A stretch of 64,000 bases of DNA from positions 2,869,001 through 2,933,000 of the forward strand of contig NC_133903.1 in NCBI RefSeq assembly GCF_964199755.1, read 5' to 3'. This document shows positions 46,897 to 60,480 of the stretch, one piece after another; positions within the stretch are counted from its first letter, which is position 1, and each line of letters starts with the position of its first letter. The notes under the pieces are model-generated. The model did no database searches. It was not told the origin of the DNA and saw nothing but the letters and a program-made list of their open reading frames with translations. Source of the stretch: Larus michahellis (taxonomy: Eukaryota; Chordata; Aves; Charadriiformes; Laridae). The position numbers and the translations under genes were made by a program.

Positions 46897-49800
46897 GCTT
46901 AAGAATCACTTGGGTTTCTGCAAATCAGCCGAGTTGGAGGGTAGCATCCCAGACGGTGAGACAGGTACCATCAAAGAAGGGAGCAGAAGCACAGCAGGAC
47001 GGTACAGAGCCGGCAGCAGCCCAGCTCGCTCACACTGCTGAGGCTGTGGAAAGAGCTCACGCACAAAAGGAAGAAGTTTAAATAAAGATGAAGCGGATGC
47101 GGCGACATTGTTGCATGGCCGATCAATTCAATCTCCACCTCAGAGGTTACCAGAAGCGAGACCTCTTCAGTGGCCTTTCCCAACCCCTCCATTTCTCACC
47201 AGCAGGTCTTTTCATACTCGTATCTGGACTATTAACCCTTAAAGTTTCCCACTTCTCTCCTCCCATTTGTCATGTCCACACGCTCCTTTAACCCAATGCT
47301 GACCTCTCCGTTTCTTGCTCCACGAACCCGCTTTGTCACATCCTTGCTGGGCGCAGTCCTCGGTCCCCTCTTCTGTAACTCTGCCCCTTTCAGTGAATTT
47401 CCCCCCTCCCACACTCAGCCATCGCTTCTATGCCAATAATTTCCAGGTTTAGTTCCCATCTCCTCTGTTTTTTCTCTGGGCTCTCTGTTTAGATATTGCA
47501 AAGGCATCTATTTTGTTAGATCTGGCCTCTACCTAGTGCTTTTGGGGCACTTTGAACTTGGAAATGCTCAGCAAATCCCAGCACCTTCATCTTTTGCCTC
47601 CTAATCCTTCTGTGCTCCTCTTCTCCAGCAGTACTAATAACGTCACTCTTCTTTTTTTTTGAATAACCAACATCCTAAAGGATTAGCCCTAACCAAACGT
47701 ATGACTCCTGAGATTCAGCTTCCTGTGCGCAGGGTGGAGCCAGCTCAGGGCAAACAGCTCGGCTGTGAGACACAGACCATTGGGATTGCTCCCTCCTTGG
47801 GGCCGAGGAAGGGACCAGACAATCTCATGTTTTAGCTCTTTCCCCTGTTATTCTGCCCTAAACGCCTACAAAATGCCACGTGGATGGATGCTACCATAGG
47901 CATTTACCTGCTCGGAATGTCCCCACACAGGGAAAATGCACAGCTGGTGCTTTCTTAGGGTAGGAGAAACACCAGCACAACAGCAACTTGTAGCAGAGAA
48001 CAGCACAAATTCATATTGGAGACTTCCCTGCCAAGCAGCTTTATCCACCATGGGACACATTTCCTCCCTTCCTAACGCACGGTCCCCTCTGTTTGTCACT
48101 CGTTGGGCAAGACCGTCTCACTCCCGAGAGCATAAACCTGCCGTATGGACAGAGAGCCTACGAAACCATCGCTATAAAGTTCTTCTGGACACCAGAGAGC
48201 TGCTTCGCTGACCCGAAGTCACAAGCATACCACCCTACACCGACTCAGCGAGACCATATTCTCCAGCCCTTAAACTACCAGTCACTTGGTTACGGCCTGT
48301 TCTCTCTGAAGGCGAGCAGGTCTGGTAGGGAGGAAAGGGTGGAGCAGAACCCTGTAGCCTCCAGAAGGTGATTTTGTCAAAGGTGGGAACGGAACAGAGC
48401 TATAGCTCTCGCTGTCTCTTAGGCTTATAGAATTTAGAAAGGTATCCAGGTGACATTATATGATTTAAAAGTTAATTAAACTGAGTGATATAGTATAACA
48501 GCCCCAGGTGTTTATTTCAAGCTAGCCTGTTTCTACAGTATTTAGAAGGAAAGAATGGGGTGGGGGGGAATCTAATAAAAAACCTTGTGAGTGTTGCATT
48601 AAGAAGTAATCACACCATTAAATCATTCTGGTTCTGAGCACTTCTAATACCTTCACATCTTGGCAATTCTTTCCAGCTCAGGCTCGTTTCCATCGTTGGG
48701 CTCCTTGTTGTGCTCCTTCCTGGAGCTGGCAGGTTTTTCCTTTTAAGAACGCCGGGAGATTGCTGCACAGCCCACCTTTGTGCATCGGCTGTGTCAACAG
48801 CTACACCTTTGCTCGAAGGCACGTTAGATCCCTTCTGAGCACTAATGGACCAGCTGGACCAGCACCATCCCTCCTGCACTGCTGCTGGGCTGGAAGGGAA
48901 ACAGCCCCGAGGTGGGACACAGTGTTGGGTACGCAGCAAATGCCGACAAACCTTGGGAAAACCAAGAAAGCGGCTGGAACGTGGAAGAGATGTGAGTGGG
49001 GAGGAGCAGAGAGGTCCAGAGGAAAAGACTTTTAATAAAAAGGAAAGTTTGGGAGAGCTTGGCTTTCCCCCTCAAATGCAGTTTTTATGGAAAATGCAAT
49101 GGTAAGAAATCACCTAGGTAAGACTGAAGTACAGAAGTTTCTGTTGCTTCTTGACAGGTCTCCCAGAATGGGAGTCACAGATCTGTCCCCAAGACCACAT
49201 TGACGGAGAATCCTATTTTGTGGGACGTTTCTCCCACATGCCTGATAATCAGCTGACTCCCTTTCTTTTCAGAGGTTCACCGCCTTTTCTTCTATAGGTT
49301 CAAAAACTTTTGATCTTTAGATCTCCGAGCCTGTGAATCCCTAGCCAAGCACCATCTCTACGCAGCATAAAACCACGTGACATAGAATTTGAGCAAAAGC
49401 AGAGAGATGGAAGTCATAAGGGTCAGGGGTGGCACGATGGGGTAAAAAGGGAGAAAGGAGGTTTTGGTATCACCAGTGCTCACCCAAAGGCCCTGAGGTG
49501 TCTCAAGAGGCGTCGCATCTAGGAGAGCTCCTCTGCATTCAAAGGAAAAGTCCATTTTTCCATAATTCGTCAGGTTAATAAATGACTCCCTCTTCTCCCT
49601 ACAGCCTCTCCTATTACCAATTCTCATGCAGCACGCCGGAGCCTCCTTTCACTATTAATACCACTCACTGTGAAATGTAATTACCAGCTCTATCACAAAG
49701 CGTCAGGCACATTTATCCACTGTACACACTGGCTGACTCCAGATCACATCCGTCACTGGCTGCCTTGTTCTGACAATGTTGTCCAAAGACAGCATCTGCA

Positions 49801-51239
49801 CAGGCTCCCAGCTAACTTGGGCCACTTAAGCGGAGCCCAAAACTGTTCTGGGGGTCCAAAATGGGTTCAATAAGCAAACACAAAACCAAGAAGCAAAGAG
49901 GGATACTTAATTTAATACAGACTCGTAATTTAAATCCAAAGGAAAGACCGGTGATAGGCAGAGTGAAGTGTTTGGCTGGAGAAGATGGATGAGTAAACAC
50001 TCCAGAAAGCAATTCAAAATGATGGAGTGAAATGAATGGCTCCCTCCTCCAGGCTGACACAAGCAAAATCCCTCCTTTGCTTTATGCTTTAACTCACGTC
50101 ATTATGTTTTGATTAAAGCCAATACAAAAAAGCTCACTTGCTGTCCCTTGCTTGTGGCTTTCTTCTCCTGCCTCCCTTTTTACATCCCTCTGCAGCCGTT
50201 CCTAGGAAGCAGACAGGACACCCAGAACTCGCGTTGTTCAATCCTTTGCCATTTGGTGAAGCTGCGACTCTCACAAAGGGCAGGGACTCAGCCAGACGTA
50301 TCAGCTTTAGCTTTATTTAAAAATCCCATTAGTTGGAAGAGGAAAATAATATACATTCTTACTGATATCCAACTGACTCTTGTATTAAGTGTCTCCAATT
50401 CCATGGGGCTAGAGGCAGCCTTTCCAGTCCTGTCTGAATATCAAGTACGTGCTTTGAAGGCGGTACCTTCACTACACTCAATATTCTGGCAGCCGTTTAA
50501 AAGCAGGCAGCCTATGCTTATAATGGGGAACAGATAAAAGGGGAATTTTATTTACGGTTGAGTGTTACCACGGGGCTATGAACACTGAAATAAAACCGGA
50601 GAAATGCAACTCAAAGTACTGCTGACAAAATAAAATAAGAATCCTCATAATACTTGAAAAGGAAAGAAGCGGAACCGAAACAGGATTAGTTATGTTAACT
50701 GCTTATCTATTGCCGTGTCTCCAACTTTTAGACTCCGGTGTCTACAGCTAACGACCCGCACGCCCGTGCCCAGCATTTTCCTAGACAGAGCCAGGAGAAA
50801 GATGTCTTCTGAAAAACAGAAGGGGTTGGGGGTTTTCTTCTTGAGAACAAAATGAAAACAGGGAAGGAGAGCTTGCAAAAACTTACAGGTTCTAAAAACC
50901 GAGAGGATTAAGCTGCCGCAGATGAGAAAGGAAAGGAGGTAGGCATCTTCCTATTAAAATAAAGCATAACTGTGTGGCCTGCTACGGCGTCTTTGTCCTA
51001 GGTACAGCAACAGCCCAAGTAAATCTCCGTGCTCCTAAAAGTATCAGAACACTTCCCGGAGCCTGCACGGATCCGATGTGCCTCGTTCCACCCCAGCGCG
51101 TCCCTCACCACCCACCAAACGCAACCGGTGGGGGAGAAAAGAAGGGAACAGCTGAACTTCCCACCTTTCCCACGCTCTCAGAATTTTGGTGTCGCTTTCA
51201 ATAATGATTAATTTGTGGATCATCTTCTCCTAATCTCAC

Positions 51240-51740
51240 ACAATAACGATATTTCCTGCCTTGATTTGAGCCTTTTTAAGCATGATGGTGGCAGATGGCA
51301 GGCTATTACACAGCATGGCCACAAGGCAATGGAAGCAGGAAGGATTATTAACAAAAATAGTAACTCTTCAAAATCAAAAAGGTGAGGGCGCATGGAAGAG
51401 CTATGGTTTTATTTTTACACCTCGAATCAGTTATTTGAATGCATTATGAATGCTGTAAATATACCCGATGGATATAATGAAAATACATTATTAATTTTCA
51501 CTCATTATTAATGAACTTATAAATTCACAAGTGATGGAGCCATGACGGTGTGAGGGAAAGGTCATGAATAATAACTGGAGATGAATAATATATGCACAGT
51601 TAGCTCACAGGATACTATGCTCATATGACTGTAGTGCCTCATGTTTATTTAACTCAGCAGTGCATTGACTTTTTATTCTTTGCTAGATAATAGCAGAAAG
51701 AATTACAGGCACCGTAATCCCTATTAATTCAACATAACAG
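51240..51740. promoter_or_regulatory. Candidate enhancer block, largest in the window
   Basis: About 500 bases with a dense, non-repetitive series of words. Examples are GAATGCATTATGAATGC (51438-51453, imperfect palindrome like a POU dimer site), ACATTATTAATTTTC, TCATTATTAATGAAC, GTCATGAATAATAAC, GATGAATAATATATGC and CCTATTAATTC. The flanks are GC-richer. No transposon match, no coding frame. The best guess is a long-range developmental enhancer, but evidence is composition and motif clustering only. Confidence 0.42.
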
Positions 51741-53419
51741 ATCACAATGGACGTCCTTCTGCAGGGATGCTCCTACCTCCTAACCAATGCTAAAAAGCCG
51801 GGATCCCCCTCTTTTCTCCATCGTGCTCTGCCTCCCTGGCATCTTCGTGCTTTGCCTCATGCTTTTTCATTGCCGGCACGTGGAGAGCATCGAATCTAGA
51901 AACAGCCGCAGCAGACCCAGAGATAAACTCACGACCAGCCCGTGTGAGGGTGACAAACCTGAGACCAGCGGAGAAAGGCCGAAATCTCTGGCGATACCTC
52001 AGTGTGACAAGCAGGGGAAGGCAAGCTGCGTGCTGTGTGCACATACAGACAATTTTGTTTTGGTTCCATCTGTTAGGACTAATTTGTTAATTATTAAATA
52101 GATAATTTATCATCGCTGCCTGCTTGATCGGTGTTTATTACCCACGGTCTGAGGCAAAGAGAGTGCTGTGTGAATAAAGATGGGATTAATTAACAACAAA
52201 AAGTTCAGGCAACTGCAAACCTGCGGCGGCTGCTTCTAGTCCCTGTCTATTCCTGAACAAAAAGGAGACTGGGGGAGGGAAAAAGCATCAGGAATTCAAG
52301 TCTTCGAACATCAGATTTCTTCCTTTCCTCACAAACTAACCACTGCTGGATGATGGAAAGCAAACTCTACCTCTTAAGACACTCAGCGCTTTCCAACCAA
52401 TTTCTTCTTAGACTGGATCCAGCTACTCTGTGAATCACTGATTGTGAAGAAGTGGTTCTCCAGGTCAGCATCACTGTGTCATCCCTGGCCCTGCGGTGGC
52501 AAACAGCATCACTGTCCCATCGCTACTGCCATTCTGGAGATCTACAAACCACAGCCAAAGCAAAGCAGAAGGTCATCCACCTTGGGCTTGGGACTCCTTT
52601 TCTCTATCAGCCATTGATCCGTTAGTACCCACGCTCCTCTCCAGGTCCTCCTGTACCATAAGATTCATATTTTTGTGAGGCTTCTCCAGCTGCTGCTCCC
52701 TTAATTAAAGCTACTCGTTGCTTTCATTTTAGAAGTTTGCACTTGTCATTCCTTGAATGGAGTCTCAAGACCAGGAGAATGACAAATATCCAACTAATAG
52801 GTGGCAACGGTAGGAAGCAAGAAGTTTGCAGGAACATCCCGATGCAATAAACCTCGCGACCCTCATCTCATATGGTAAAAGGTGAAAGACGCACCCGCGA
52901 TCCACCTTCTTTCACTATGGAAACGTGTTCACAAAGGTTCAAACAACGACGTTCCAAGAGGAATCTCAAGAGAGTAAAAAATAACTATCTTCCTAAATAT
53001 GCCGGCCTATGCAATAGGCCACAGGTGAAGTAAACATCAACCTGCCTAAACATATAGGAAAGATGCTGAAATGCAGGGACACTGAGCTGCAGGAAACCAA
53101 AGATAATCACTCACGTGCCATCAACTGATGCTGAGAGCACGCAGGTAAGTGATAACTTCCCAAAGAGCCAAGTATCCAACTCACCAGCTATTCAATCTTC
53201 TAAAGGGAGGCATCAAGGGAAATCACAGCAAAGAGATAGTAAGTTATTTGATCAAAGACACTTTTAAGGTTAATGGACAGGCCACAAACAGCAATCATGC
53301 CTCCAGCCATGCCATCTGAGAAAAAGATGCATCATGTTTGGTTTGTGGTAGGAAAAGACCTTCCCTGTAAAACTTATTCAGCCAGATCTTCAGGGAACTT
53401 CAGGTGACATTTTGGTTAA
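51741..53419. other. Presumed intron or intergenic, no exon confirmed
   Basis: A 104-codon plus frame at 51787-52101 begins with a hydrophobic stretch but has no splice or family support. A strong donor-like GCAG/GTAAGTGA on the plus strand near 53139-53149 is not joined to a clear exon. Confidence 0.4.
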
Positions 53420-53640
53420 CCGTTGCTCTGCTACACCTCCGCGTAGCTGCATCTCCGCTCCCTCAACCGCTCATGATCAACTTAACAAGTATTTTGTACA
53501 AACAAAAGTTTTCTTGCTAAATAAATTAATTATGACAGAGTAAACAAAAACTTTTTAAAAATGCATGTTTTGATGTGATTGCTTTTTTAATTGGCTGGTT
53601 TAACATTTGGAATTTGATTTAATTTTCAACTTGATTATCC
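53420..53640. promoter_or_regulatory. Candidate enhancer block, FOX-rich
   Basis: TTGTACAAACAAAAG, TAAATAAATTAATTATGAC, GAGTAAACAAAAAC, TTTTTAATTGGCTGG and TTTGATTTAATTTTC. FOX-type TAAACA/AAACAA words, homeodomain cores and an NFI half-site are packed in about 150 bases. Confidence 0.3.
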
Positions 53641-53851
53641 TCACCGCAGGGTCAGGCTGCCAGAGACACAAATGAGTGTGGAAGCCTCTGGCGCTCCCCA
53701 TCAGGCCTCCCAACGGAGCCCGCTCCGTACTTCTGCATTCCTCCAGCCCCCTTCCCTCTTTTATTATTCCTATTTAAGAAAGGAAGATCAAATTCAGGCC
53801 AACAGCAGCCATACGTTTCCTAGCTCTCCATTAGTAATTTTAAAATGAGAC

Positions 53852-54026
53852 GGTGCTCTGGAGCCCCGAGTGTTAATCCCAGCTCTGACAACTTCTTCCC
53901 TTAATTGCCTGAATGAAATCTCCGCGCCACCCCAACTGTCCTTACCCATAAAACGAGCCATGATAACAAGAAGCCAGTAAGGTATGCCAGTGAGCGGATT
54001 AATTATGTTTGGGAATTGCTTGGGGG
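53852..54026 (+). repeat. Old MIR/CORE-SINE-like element
   Basis: GAGTGTTAATCCCAGCTCTGACAA matches the 'gagttcaaatcccagctctgcca' start of MIR-type SINEs. CTTACCCATAAAACGAG matches 'tttccccatctgtaaaatggg', and GCGGATTAATTATGTTTGGG matches 'gaggattaattaatgtttgta'. The order is correct and the copy is heavily mutated. Confidence 0.5.
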
Positions 54027-57000
54027 ATGAATTCTACGAGCTGGGACAAAGCAAGCCACTTTCAGTCCTGTGACAGTTCACACACGGTATGACGAGTCTG
54101 ATGAGATGGCACCATCTCCAGCCACCTCTGAGGTAAGGTGGGTTTGCAGCCCGATCCCTACTGAAGCGCAGGAAAGCCATTTTCTTTCCAGCAGAATTAC
54201 CAAGTTGTTAGTAAAGGCTGCCACAGATTTCTCTTTGCTACTTCAAAAGAGCCCTTTACGCTCTTCTACTACTGCCCGGTGCCAGTAGTTGCACTATCAG
54301 GTGCTCTGCTCATCAGCAGTATCCGTGATTCCTCATCCGTTCACAAACTGCGGAGCTCAGAAGAACCAGAAGAATCAGCCAATCTCAGCTGATGAAAAGC
54401 ACAAGCTGGTGAATTAAGCAAAGCAGTTCCTGCATCAGGCTCATAATTGCTAGCTGACTTAGAACATTTCTTGTACAAGAATATCCCGTCTTCATTTAGA
54501 CACTTCAAAGTGATGGTGAATCCCCCACGTACCGAGATAAATAGTTCCAATGGCTAATTACCCCTGTTATAACAAAAGCATTTCCTTATTTCTAATCTTT
54601 CCTGGTTTCTACTTCCAGTATTTGATCTTGTTACGCTTTTGTCCGACAGATCAAAGAGCTCTTCACTAGCCAAAATCTCCTTCCCATATAGGAACTCAGA
54701 CTATGATCAAGCTACTTATTAACCTATTCTTTGCTAAGTTAATTAGAAGGAAATTCTCCGGCCTCTCACTGGTTTTAGATCTTGAGGTGAGGCAGGAGAA
54801 ATAGAGACTTCCCAGCAAGAATTTCCCCTCTTTTCAGAGCAAAACAGGTTAAGATAATGATGTGATAAAATAGAGGCACGTGTGCCACGTACGTCATGCT
54901 GTCCATCACATCTTTACCTTACCCTTCCTGCCTGGAAGTTGGTTTCAAGCTGAATCTGCACATCTTCTCAAAGATCACTAACCCTGCCTCGATGGAGACA
55001 GAAAAGGCAGGAGGCAGACTGACAAGCCAGGAGATTCTGCTGGAAGACCCAGAAAGAAGAGTACTACCTTTTGTCAAGAGGCTCCTTTCTAAGTTGGCGC
55101 CTGTCTTCTTCTCTGAAGGCCCTTTGCCAGCTGTTCTTCCTCCCAAGGCTGCTTCGCTCTCTCCCGCCTGCGTGGCAAATTACCTACAGACTCACCTCCT
55201 CCCCTAATGCTGATGGGAGCTCTTGGATCACTTCTCCCCTCTCCTCCCACTTCTCTCACACACGTGCCTTCTCTTCGCTCCCTTCTTTGCCAAATCGCCC
55301 TGAAGAGTGCTTTCTCCCCTCCCTTCCTCTTTTCACTCCACATCTTCTCTGTGGGAGGACTCAGAGGGCTGGTGCTCTCCTCTGCATGCCAGAAGATACC
55401 TCTTCTCAAATCCTGCTCTGAACAAGAGCTGGCTGGCTGCTCTGCCAGTGAAGCTTTTTCGGTTCTCAGTGCTGTGAAGTTACATGAACACACCTATGGG
55501 AAAGACTCCAACCCCGGACCCACCATGTCCTCTTCTCCTTTCCAACACTCCTGTCCAACTGCTCAGCCCTGCCATGCTCCTCGCTGGTTTAGATGTGAAC
55601 GGATCTATCCTCCAAGCATCGCTGTAAGCACAAACACCAAGCAGCACAACTCCAGGGCAAAAACTGCTTTGCTACCAGTGGGATCTCCAAGCAGTATCAT
55701 CCTTCTCTGAGTCACTTGCGAGGAAAGGAAGGTGGGAACAGCTGTGCTGTCACCTCGAGACGGATTCCTCCCATACCCGCACTGCTTCACACTCACAGAA
55801 ATGTTTCTTCTCAAGAAGTATCTCGTTCTGAGCTGTGCTAACCACAGGTTGACTTCATTCACCATTAATCGTCTCCTCTCTGTGAACTGGTGTGCTGCTG
55901 CGGATGCATTTTGATTTGCTTTAAATTGAGTGGTAATGGGGCCTTCGTTATGCTTGTGCTGGTGCGGAACAGTGGCACGTCAGTTGTGAGCAAGCATGAT
56001 GCCATGGTAATGAGCTGGTATGGAGAGCAGGAAGCATCATGGTAGGCATCTGGTGGGGGAAAGCAGTGAGAGAAATCCACTAACTGGGAAATGCAAAACT
56101 CTATCTAAAACTCTAGAGGTGCTTGGTCATTTAACAGCATCACGTTCCTCAGCACCACTGAGGAACGAGTTCTATGTGTGTAGGAGGATCCACCTTCAGA
56201 GAAAAAAAATAAGCATGGTGGATCCTTGGCCACGGACAGCAGGACGCAAGGTTTCGGTTTTGTTCATGTATTTGATGTTTAATAGAAACTAGATAAAGGG
56301 CAAAAACCCTTCCTAGAGAGAAAAACTACTGCTCAGTGTCAATGATTTTCTGTCACTTCTGGCCAGGACCCAGACCTGGCCTGGGGACCTCGTCGTGAAA
56401 AAGTCTGGTCTCTATTGACTTCTCCTCTGTCAGTGCCGACGCTGGCGAAAGACAATTTTTCCCATCCGTTTGGGTTATGATTTATTGGTCCAGGGGTTGA
56501 AATTCAATAAAACGAGCTTCTCCGTCATCACCTCCTAGCAATTGTGTCTTGATGCTCTGATCATTTCACAAAGACAACCTGGGAAAAAGCCCAAAGCCCA
56601 GCCCCAGCGAGACTAGAGCCTGTCAGATACACGTGTCTCTGCAACCACCTTTTGTAGCTGGCTGTCGTGCCACGAAGCTGCCGCTCGCAAAGGAGGCTGC
56701 AGAAACAGAGACCATCCCAGGTGCAGAACGAAGGTGAAGTCCATGCCGGTGGCACAGCCAAGCCTCCGTGAACCAAGCCCGGAGAGTCAGAGTAACTGCA
56801 GGAGGCTGTTCAAAGAGGCCGCGCATCTCCCACAGAGGCCTTCGGGCAATAGCAGCACCGGGAGGAGAAAGAAATCAGCTCCTAAGAGTTGGTTCGGACC
56901 AGTTGTGAGAGTACTCTGGACATAAATTTTGTTATATTAATGAGTCACAGCGGTCACATAACCCGCCGTTCCATCATTTCTTCCGTTCTAACGGCCCCTC

Positions 57001-57257
57001 TCGGAGATCTAATCTCAGTAAAACGCTGGAGGAGCCTCTCAAATGGCCGTGTTTTACTGCTGTCAGTCTATCACCGGTTCCTCATGCCAAAGGGCCACAG
57101 GGGAATAATCTCTTACTTCAAAGTCCTGTATTAATGACTGGGAGCTGCCACTCACCCTGAGCGGAAACCGCCCGAGGAACCTGCTGCCGTTCCCCAGCCA
57201 AAAGCCTTGTTTGTTTATAGCTGCAGCATTAATCCAGCCAACGGCTTGCCAGTACAG
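54027..57257. other. Presumed intron or intergenic, no exon seen
   Basis: C/T-rich plus strand at 55190-55700 inflates frames up to 167 codons. No domain, splice-bounded exon or repeat family was recognised. Confidence 0.4.
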
Positions 57258-57360
57258 TCATTATTTATTATTTATTTAGTGCCCAAAAAGCAACAGGTAT
57301 TTGTTGGGACACGACAGAGGCAAAGTCCCTTCCTTGAAAAGCCTTCAGACTGATAATAAC
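57258..57360 (-). repeat. Old L3-like remnant
   Basis: CATTATTTATTATTTATTTAGTGCC, then GGGACACGACAGAGGCAAAG, TCCCTTCCTTGAAAAGCC and TTCAGACTGATAATAA. The order parallels the common amniote phrase 'ttattatttgtagtgcc ... acacagaacaaaaagacagtccctgccccaaagagcttacaatctaa'. Orientation is given as opposite to the remnant at 33076-33145. Confidence 0.45.
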
Positions 57361-59929
57361 TAAAATTTGGCAGTCCTCATCCAACTGCTGCAGAGCCATG
57401 TTGTATCCTGTCTTTCCCATGTCCCAGAGACAAAAGAAGAGGGAAATCCAGCTAGAGAACTATTGAACTGGCACAGCCTTTCCCAGAGAGCAATCCACAC
57501 TTTTGGCCTCCACACAAACAAGGACTTAGTTTGAAGCTCTCAAACACTTTTTTAGATTTATGTGCTGAAAAGTACTTCAGAAGAAACTCAAGAGCATAGG
57601 AGCATCCTTCTCTAATTTACACGGAGCAATGGTCTTCGATCTATAGCTCAACAGACAACGTACAAAGATTTAAGATGAGGTCAGTAAGAAAAGCCAACCC
57701 GTTGCCAATGTAGGTTTACATCCACCAGACAGCGTTTGTGTCTCCACTAGGAAGCATTTAGGTATCTATGAACTGGGAACAGCTTCCACGGGTCACATCA
57801 CGAGATTTCCAGGCTCAGAGAAAGGGTACGAGATGGCAGTACGGCTCCTGGGCTGCCCGCACGGGGCCTGCACCCAGCAGCACCCGGGAAGGGTACGCTG
57901 TCACTGAAAAAACCCAACATTTATGATTGTCTCTTAGGCACCTCTATCATCTACACCAGTCATCTGAACACTTCCAACGTTTAGATGGATAGTTGAGGTA
58001 AATATAACCTCTGGGTGTGCTAAGAAGAAATGCATCTGAATTCAGAAAGCCAGATTGGGCTCTACCGGCAGCCAGAAGCACGCATCTGGAAGCCGCAAGA
58101 TTAAATAACTCCAAAAACTGGGCTTCTATAGCAAAAATGGACAATATTTCTATTTTGGGTTTACTGTCAGCACTACAGGCCGCATGCAATCTGCCCTGGT
58201 TTTGCCTGTGGTCTAGGGCTGTCTGTTAAAAACTATTTCAGAAAACACTTTGCGCGCTGAAGGCTTTGGCGACTGCTGGCTGAGAGCAGACCCAGCAGAA
58301 AGGGCTGAGAGAGGCCACCCAGCCCTGAAGGTTTAGGAGCAAGAGGAGACATCATCAGGCTGCGGACTGGCACGTTAGCAAAGGCCAGGAAAAAGACGTA
58401 GGTAAACCTGAAGGTTTTTTGACTTTTCTAACAATGACCAGAATTATTATTGCTTTTTTTGCCAAGGAAATTCTCCTCTTTGCAATGTTAACATGGTCCC
58501 CCCCGTATATCACTTCCCAGCAAGATTCCCATGAGAGCTGCATCTTCCAGATGAGAAGCTGGGGAACAGGATGCAGTTGACACCAGCAGAACCCGCAGAG
58601 GCTGCTCTGCCTCTGCGCTGGGTGCGTGCCCGCGGACTGACTCCTCCCCAAAGCACAAAGCCGGCGCAAAGAGAGGCTGCTGTACATCAACAGGAGCGTG
58701 AGCTCATCCGGAGAAGGTGTTATTTCTGCTGGGATTAGGCAATGCGCAGGGAAAGCCATCTGCTGGGAAGGAGCAATGTGCCCAACCTCGCGAGGATGCT
58801 CCCTCCTGTTTGCCACTGTTCTCATCTCTTTGCTGGACTGGTTTCAGACAACTGCCTCGCGTTGGCCACCGCTCCGCAGCGGCATCAAACCCCCATCCTT
58901 TTCAGTTCCCTCTAACGTCCTTCATGCATTCCCCGCCCAGTGATTCTCATTCATTCGTTCAGGCGGCCAAATGCCGACCGACCGTGCTCTCCTCCGCCCT
59001 GCGTGCAGCTGCCTCCCAGCCTGCCCTCCCCACCGCCCCCACGGGCAGCACGTCCTGCCCCAGGGGACAAGCCCAAGGTCAGTGATGTGAAGGGACCTGT
59101 GACCACGTTGCCACTCCTACCTCTCTGCCTCTCTCAGCTCGTAGATGGAGAGAGGCAGAGGAGGAAGAATAATGAAACAGAAAAGAAAGGCGTCGCTTGC
59201 AGAAATTGTATTGCTTCTGCTCCAAACATTAAAGATGACAGCCCACAGCAGTCCCCTGGGGCCCTATTCCAAATCCATACACACAGACCCCGACGTTTCC
59301 TGGATGAAAGCTTCCCTGCCTGGGTTCATTTCGACTCTACCAAGACCCCTGCTCATGAGAGAGACTGAGCTAACAGAGGCGAGGTGGGCGGCTGCATGGC
59401 CGACAGACTGGGGAAGGGCTGGGGGACTGCTGGTCCCTGCTGGCGCCTGCTCTGCAGCCCTCCCTCCCAGCACACCCTCCTCTGCTCCCACACCAGCCCC
59501 CTCTGCACGGGGACGTCCTCTCCGGTGCGAGTGAAGGGAGGCTACACACATCTCGACCCTATGGAAGAGAGCGCCTAACAAGCAACAGTGGTAGCACTTA
59601 ATGCAGGATACCATAATGCCAGATAAAACCGTGTATTTAGCTCTCTCGCTCCAAGAAAGCAGTGCAACCTTTCCCGTGTGCCTGGAGATATTTAGCACCG
59701 CAGTTTGGATCAAGAGGGTTTGTAGGATGGGAAAACAACAGCAGCAACAAAAATCTCAGTGGTCTACACCAACAAAAGCACACACATAAGGCAGAGGAGC
59801 GGCAGATGAATTTCATGCCTTGATGCAAAGACGGCATTTAAATAACACACAGCACCACATTTCCCTCCTGGTTCCACTACGTTGCTGGTTGAAAGAAATC
59901 CATATGGTTAACCTGGCAGGGAGAACGTG
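57361..59929. other. Presumed intron or intergenic, no exon seen
   Basis: Mixed composition with GC-rich sequence at 58560-59530. Frames of 120-156 codons overlap on both strands without domain resemblance. No repeat family was recognised. Confidence 0.4.
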
Positions 59930-60480
59930 CCTCTGTGATTTTCACTGAGCTAATGGGAGCCAATAACGTTACCTGTATCTTGGAGGACAGCGTTCCCACC
60001 CATCCCAATATTTGTCTAATAAAAGGTCAGCCCATTATATGGCATCTATTTGCAAAATTAAGAGCCTCTCTCCAGCAGCTAAATGCTTGCTTTAGGTTTG
60101 GAATTACTGTAATTAAAGTTACATTGTGCTCGGATTGGTGCCAATCACTGCGGAGCTCCAGGCACGACCTGCCGTTCCCAGCGCCATGCGCCTGGGCGTC
60201 CCACTCCATTAGCTCCAGGGAATTAGCTGTCATTAACGAAGAGATGCACACTCCTTCGTGTTGTCAAACCGCAATCAAGCGGGTCACAGGTGAAGAATAA
60301 ATACTTTCAGAACAAGCCCAATTACACCATTTACATTTCATTACAGAACCTGTTTAATCCACTGATGGGCTCCCAAGTTCTTCTGCCTAATAAACAGCAT
60401 TTCAGAGGAATTAATAGGCCCTGCAAAACATGCTAATTACACTCTTTTGCATTGCATTTGCAATATTGATTTTAAAGTTG
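59930..60480. promoter_or_regulatory. Candidate enhancer cluster
   Basis: Two AT-rich cores flank a GC-richer middle. The first has CAATATTTGTCTAATAAAAGG, TTACTGTAATTAAAGTTAC and an NFI-like palindrome TTGGTGCCAA (60135-60144). The second has CCCAATTACACC, GAATTAATAGG, ATGCTAATTACAC and GCATTTGCAATATTG. The diversity of motifs across 500 bases, without simple repeats, is enhancer-like. Confidence 0.38.

Larger units (their letters stand above)
42086..51239. other. Presumed intron or intergenic, no exon confirmed
   Basis: Nine kilobases without a CR1 copy. Homopolymer and dinucleotide runs are listed separately. A moderately AT-rich piece at 46560-46830 carries an NFI-like TTGACTGGCAGAG and TGCAAATTCATCATC. 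Another at 48440-48560 carries AAGTTAATTAAACTG. C/T-rich strands occur at 45880-46330 and 47150-47420. A short minus-strand frame at 44816-44920 is discussed as a finding. No gene was recognised. Confidence 0.4.

Noticed and set aside
53060..53149. Possible plus-strand exon ending at GCAG/GTAAGTGA
   Set aside because: The donor is strong, but the upstream acceptor is poor and all three frames contain stops.
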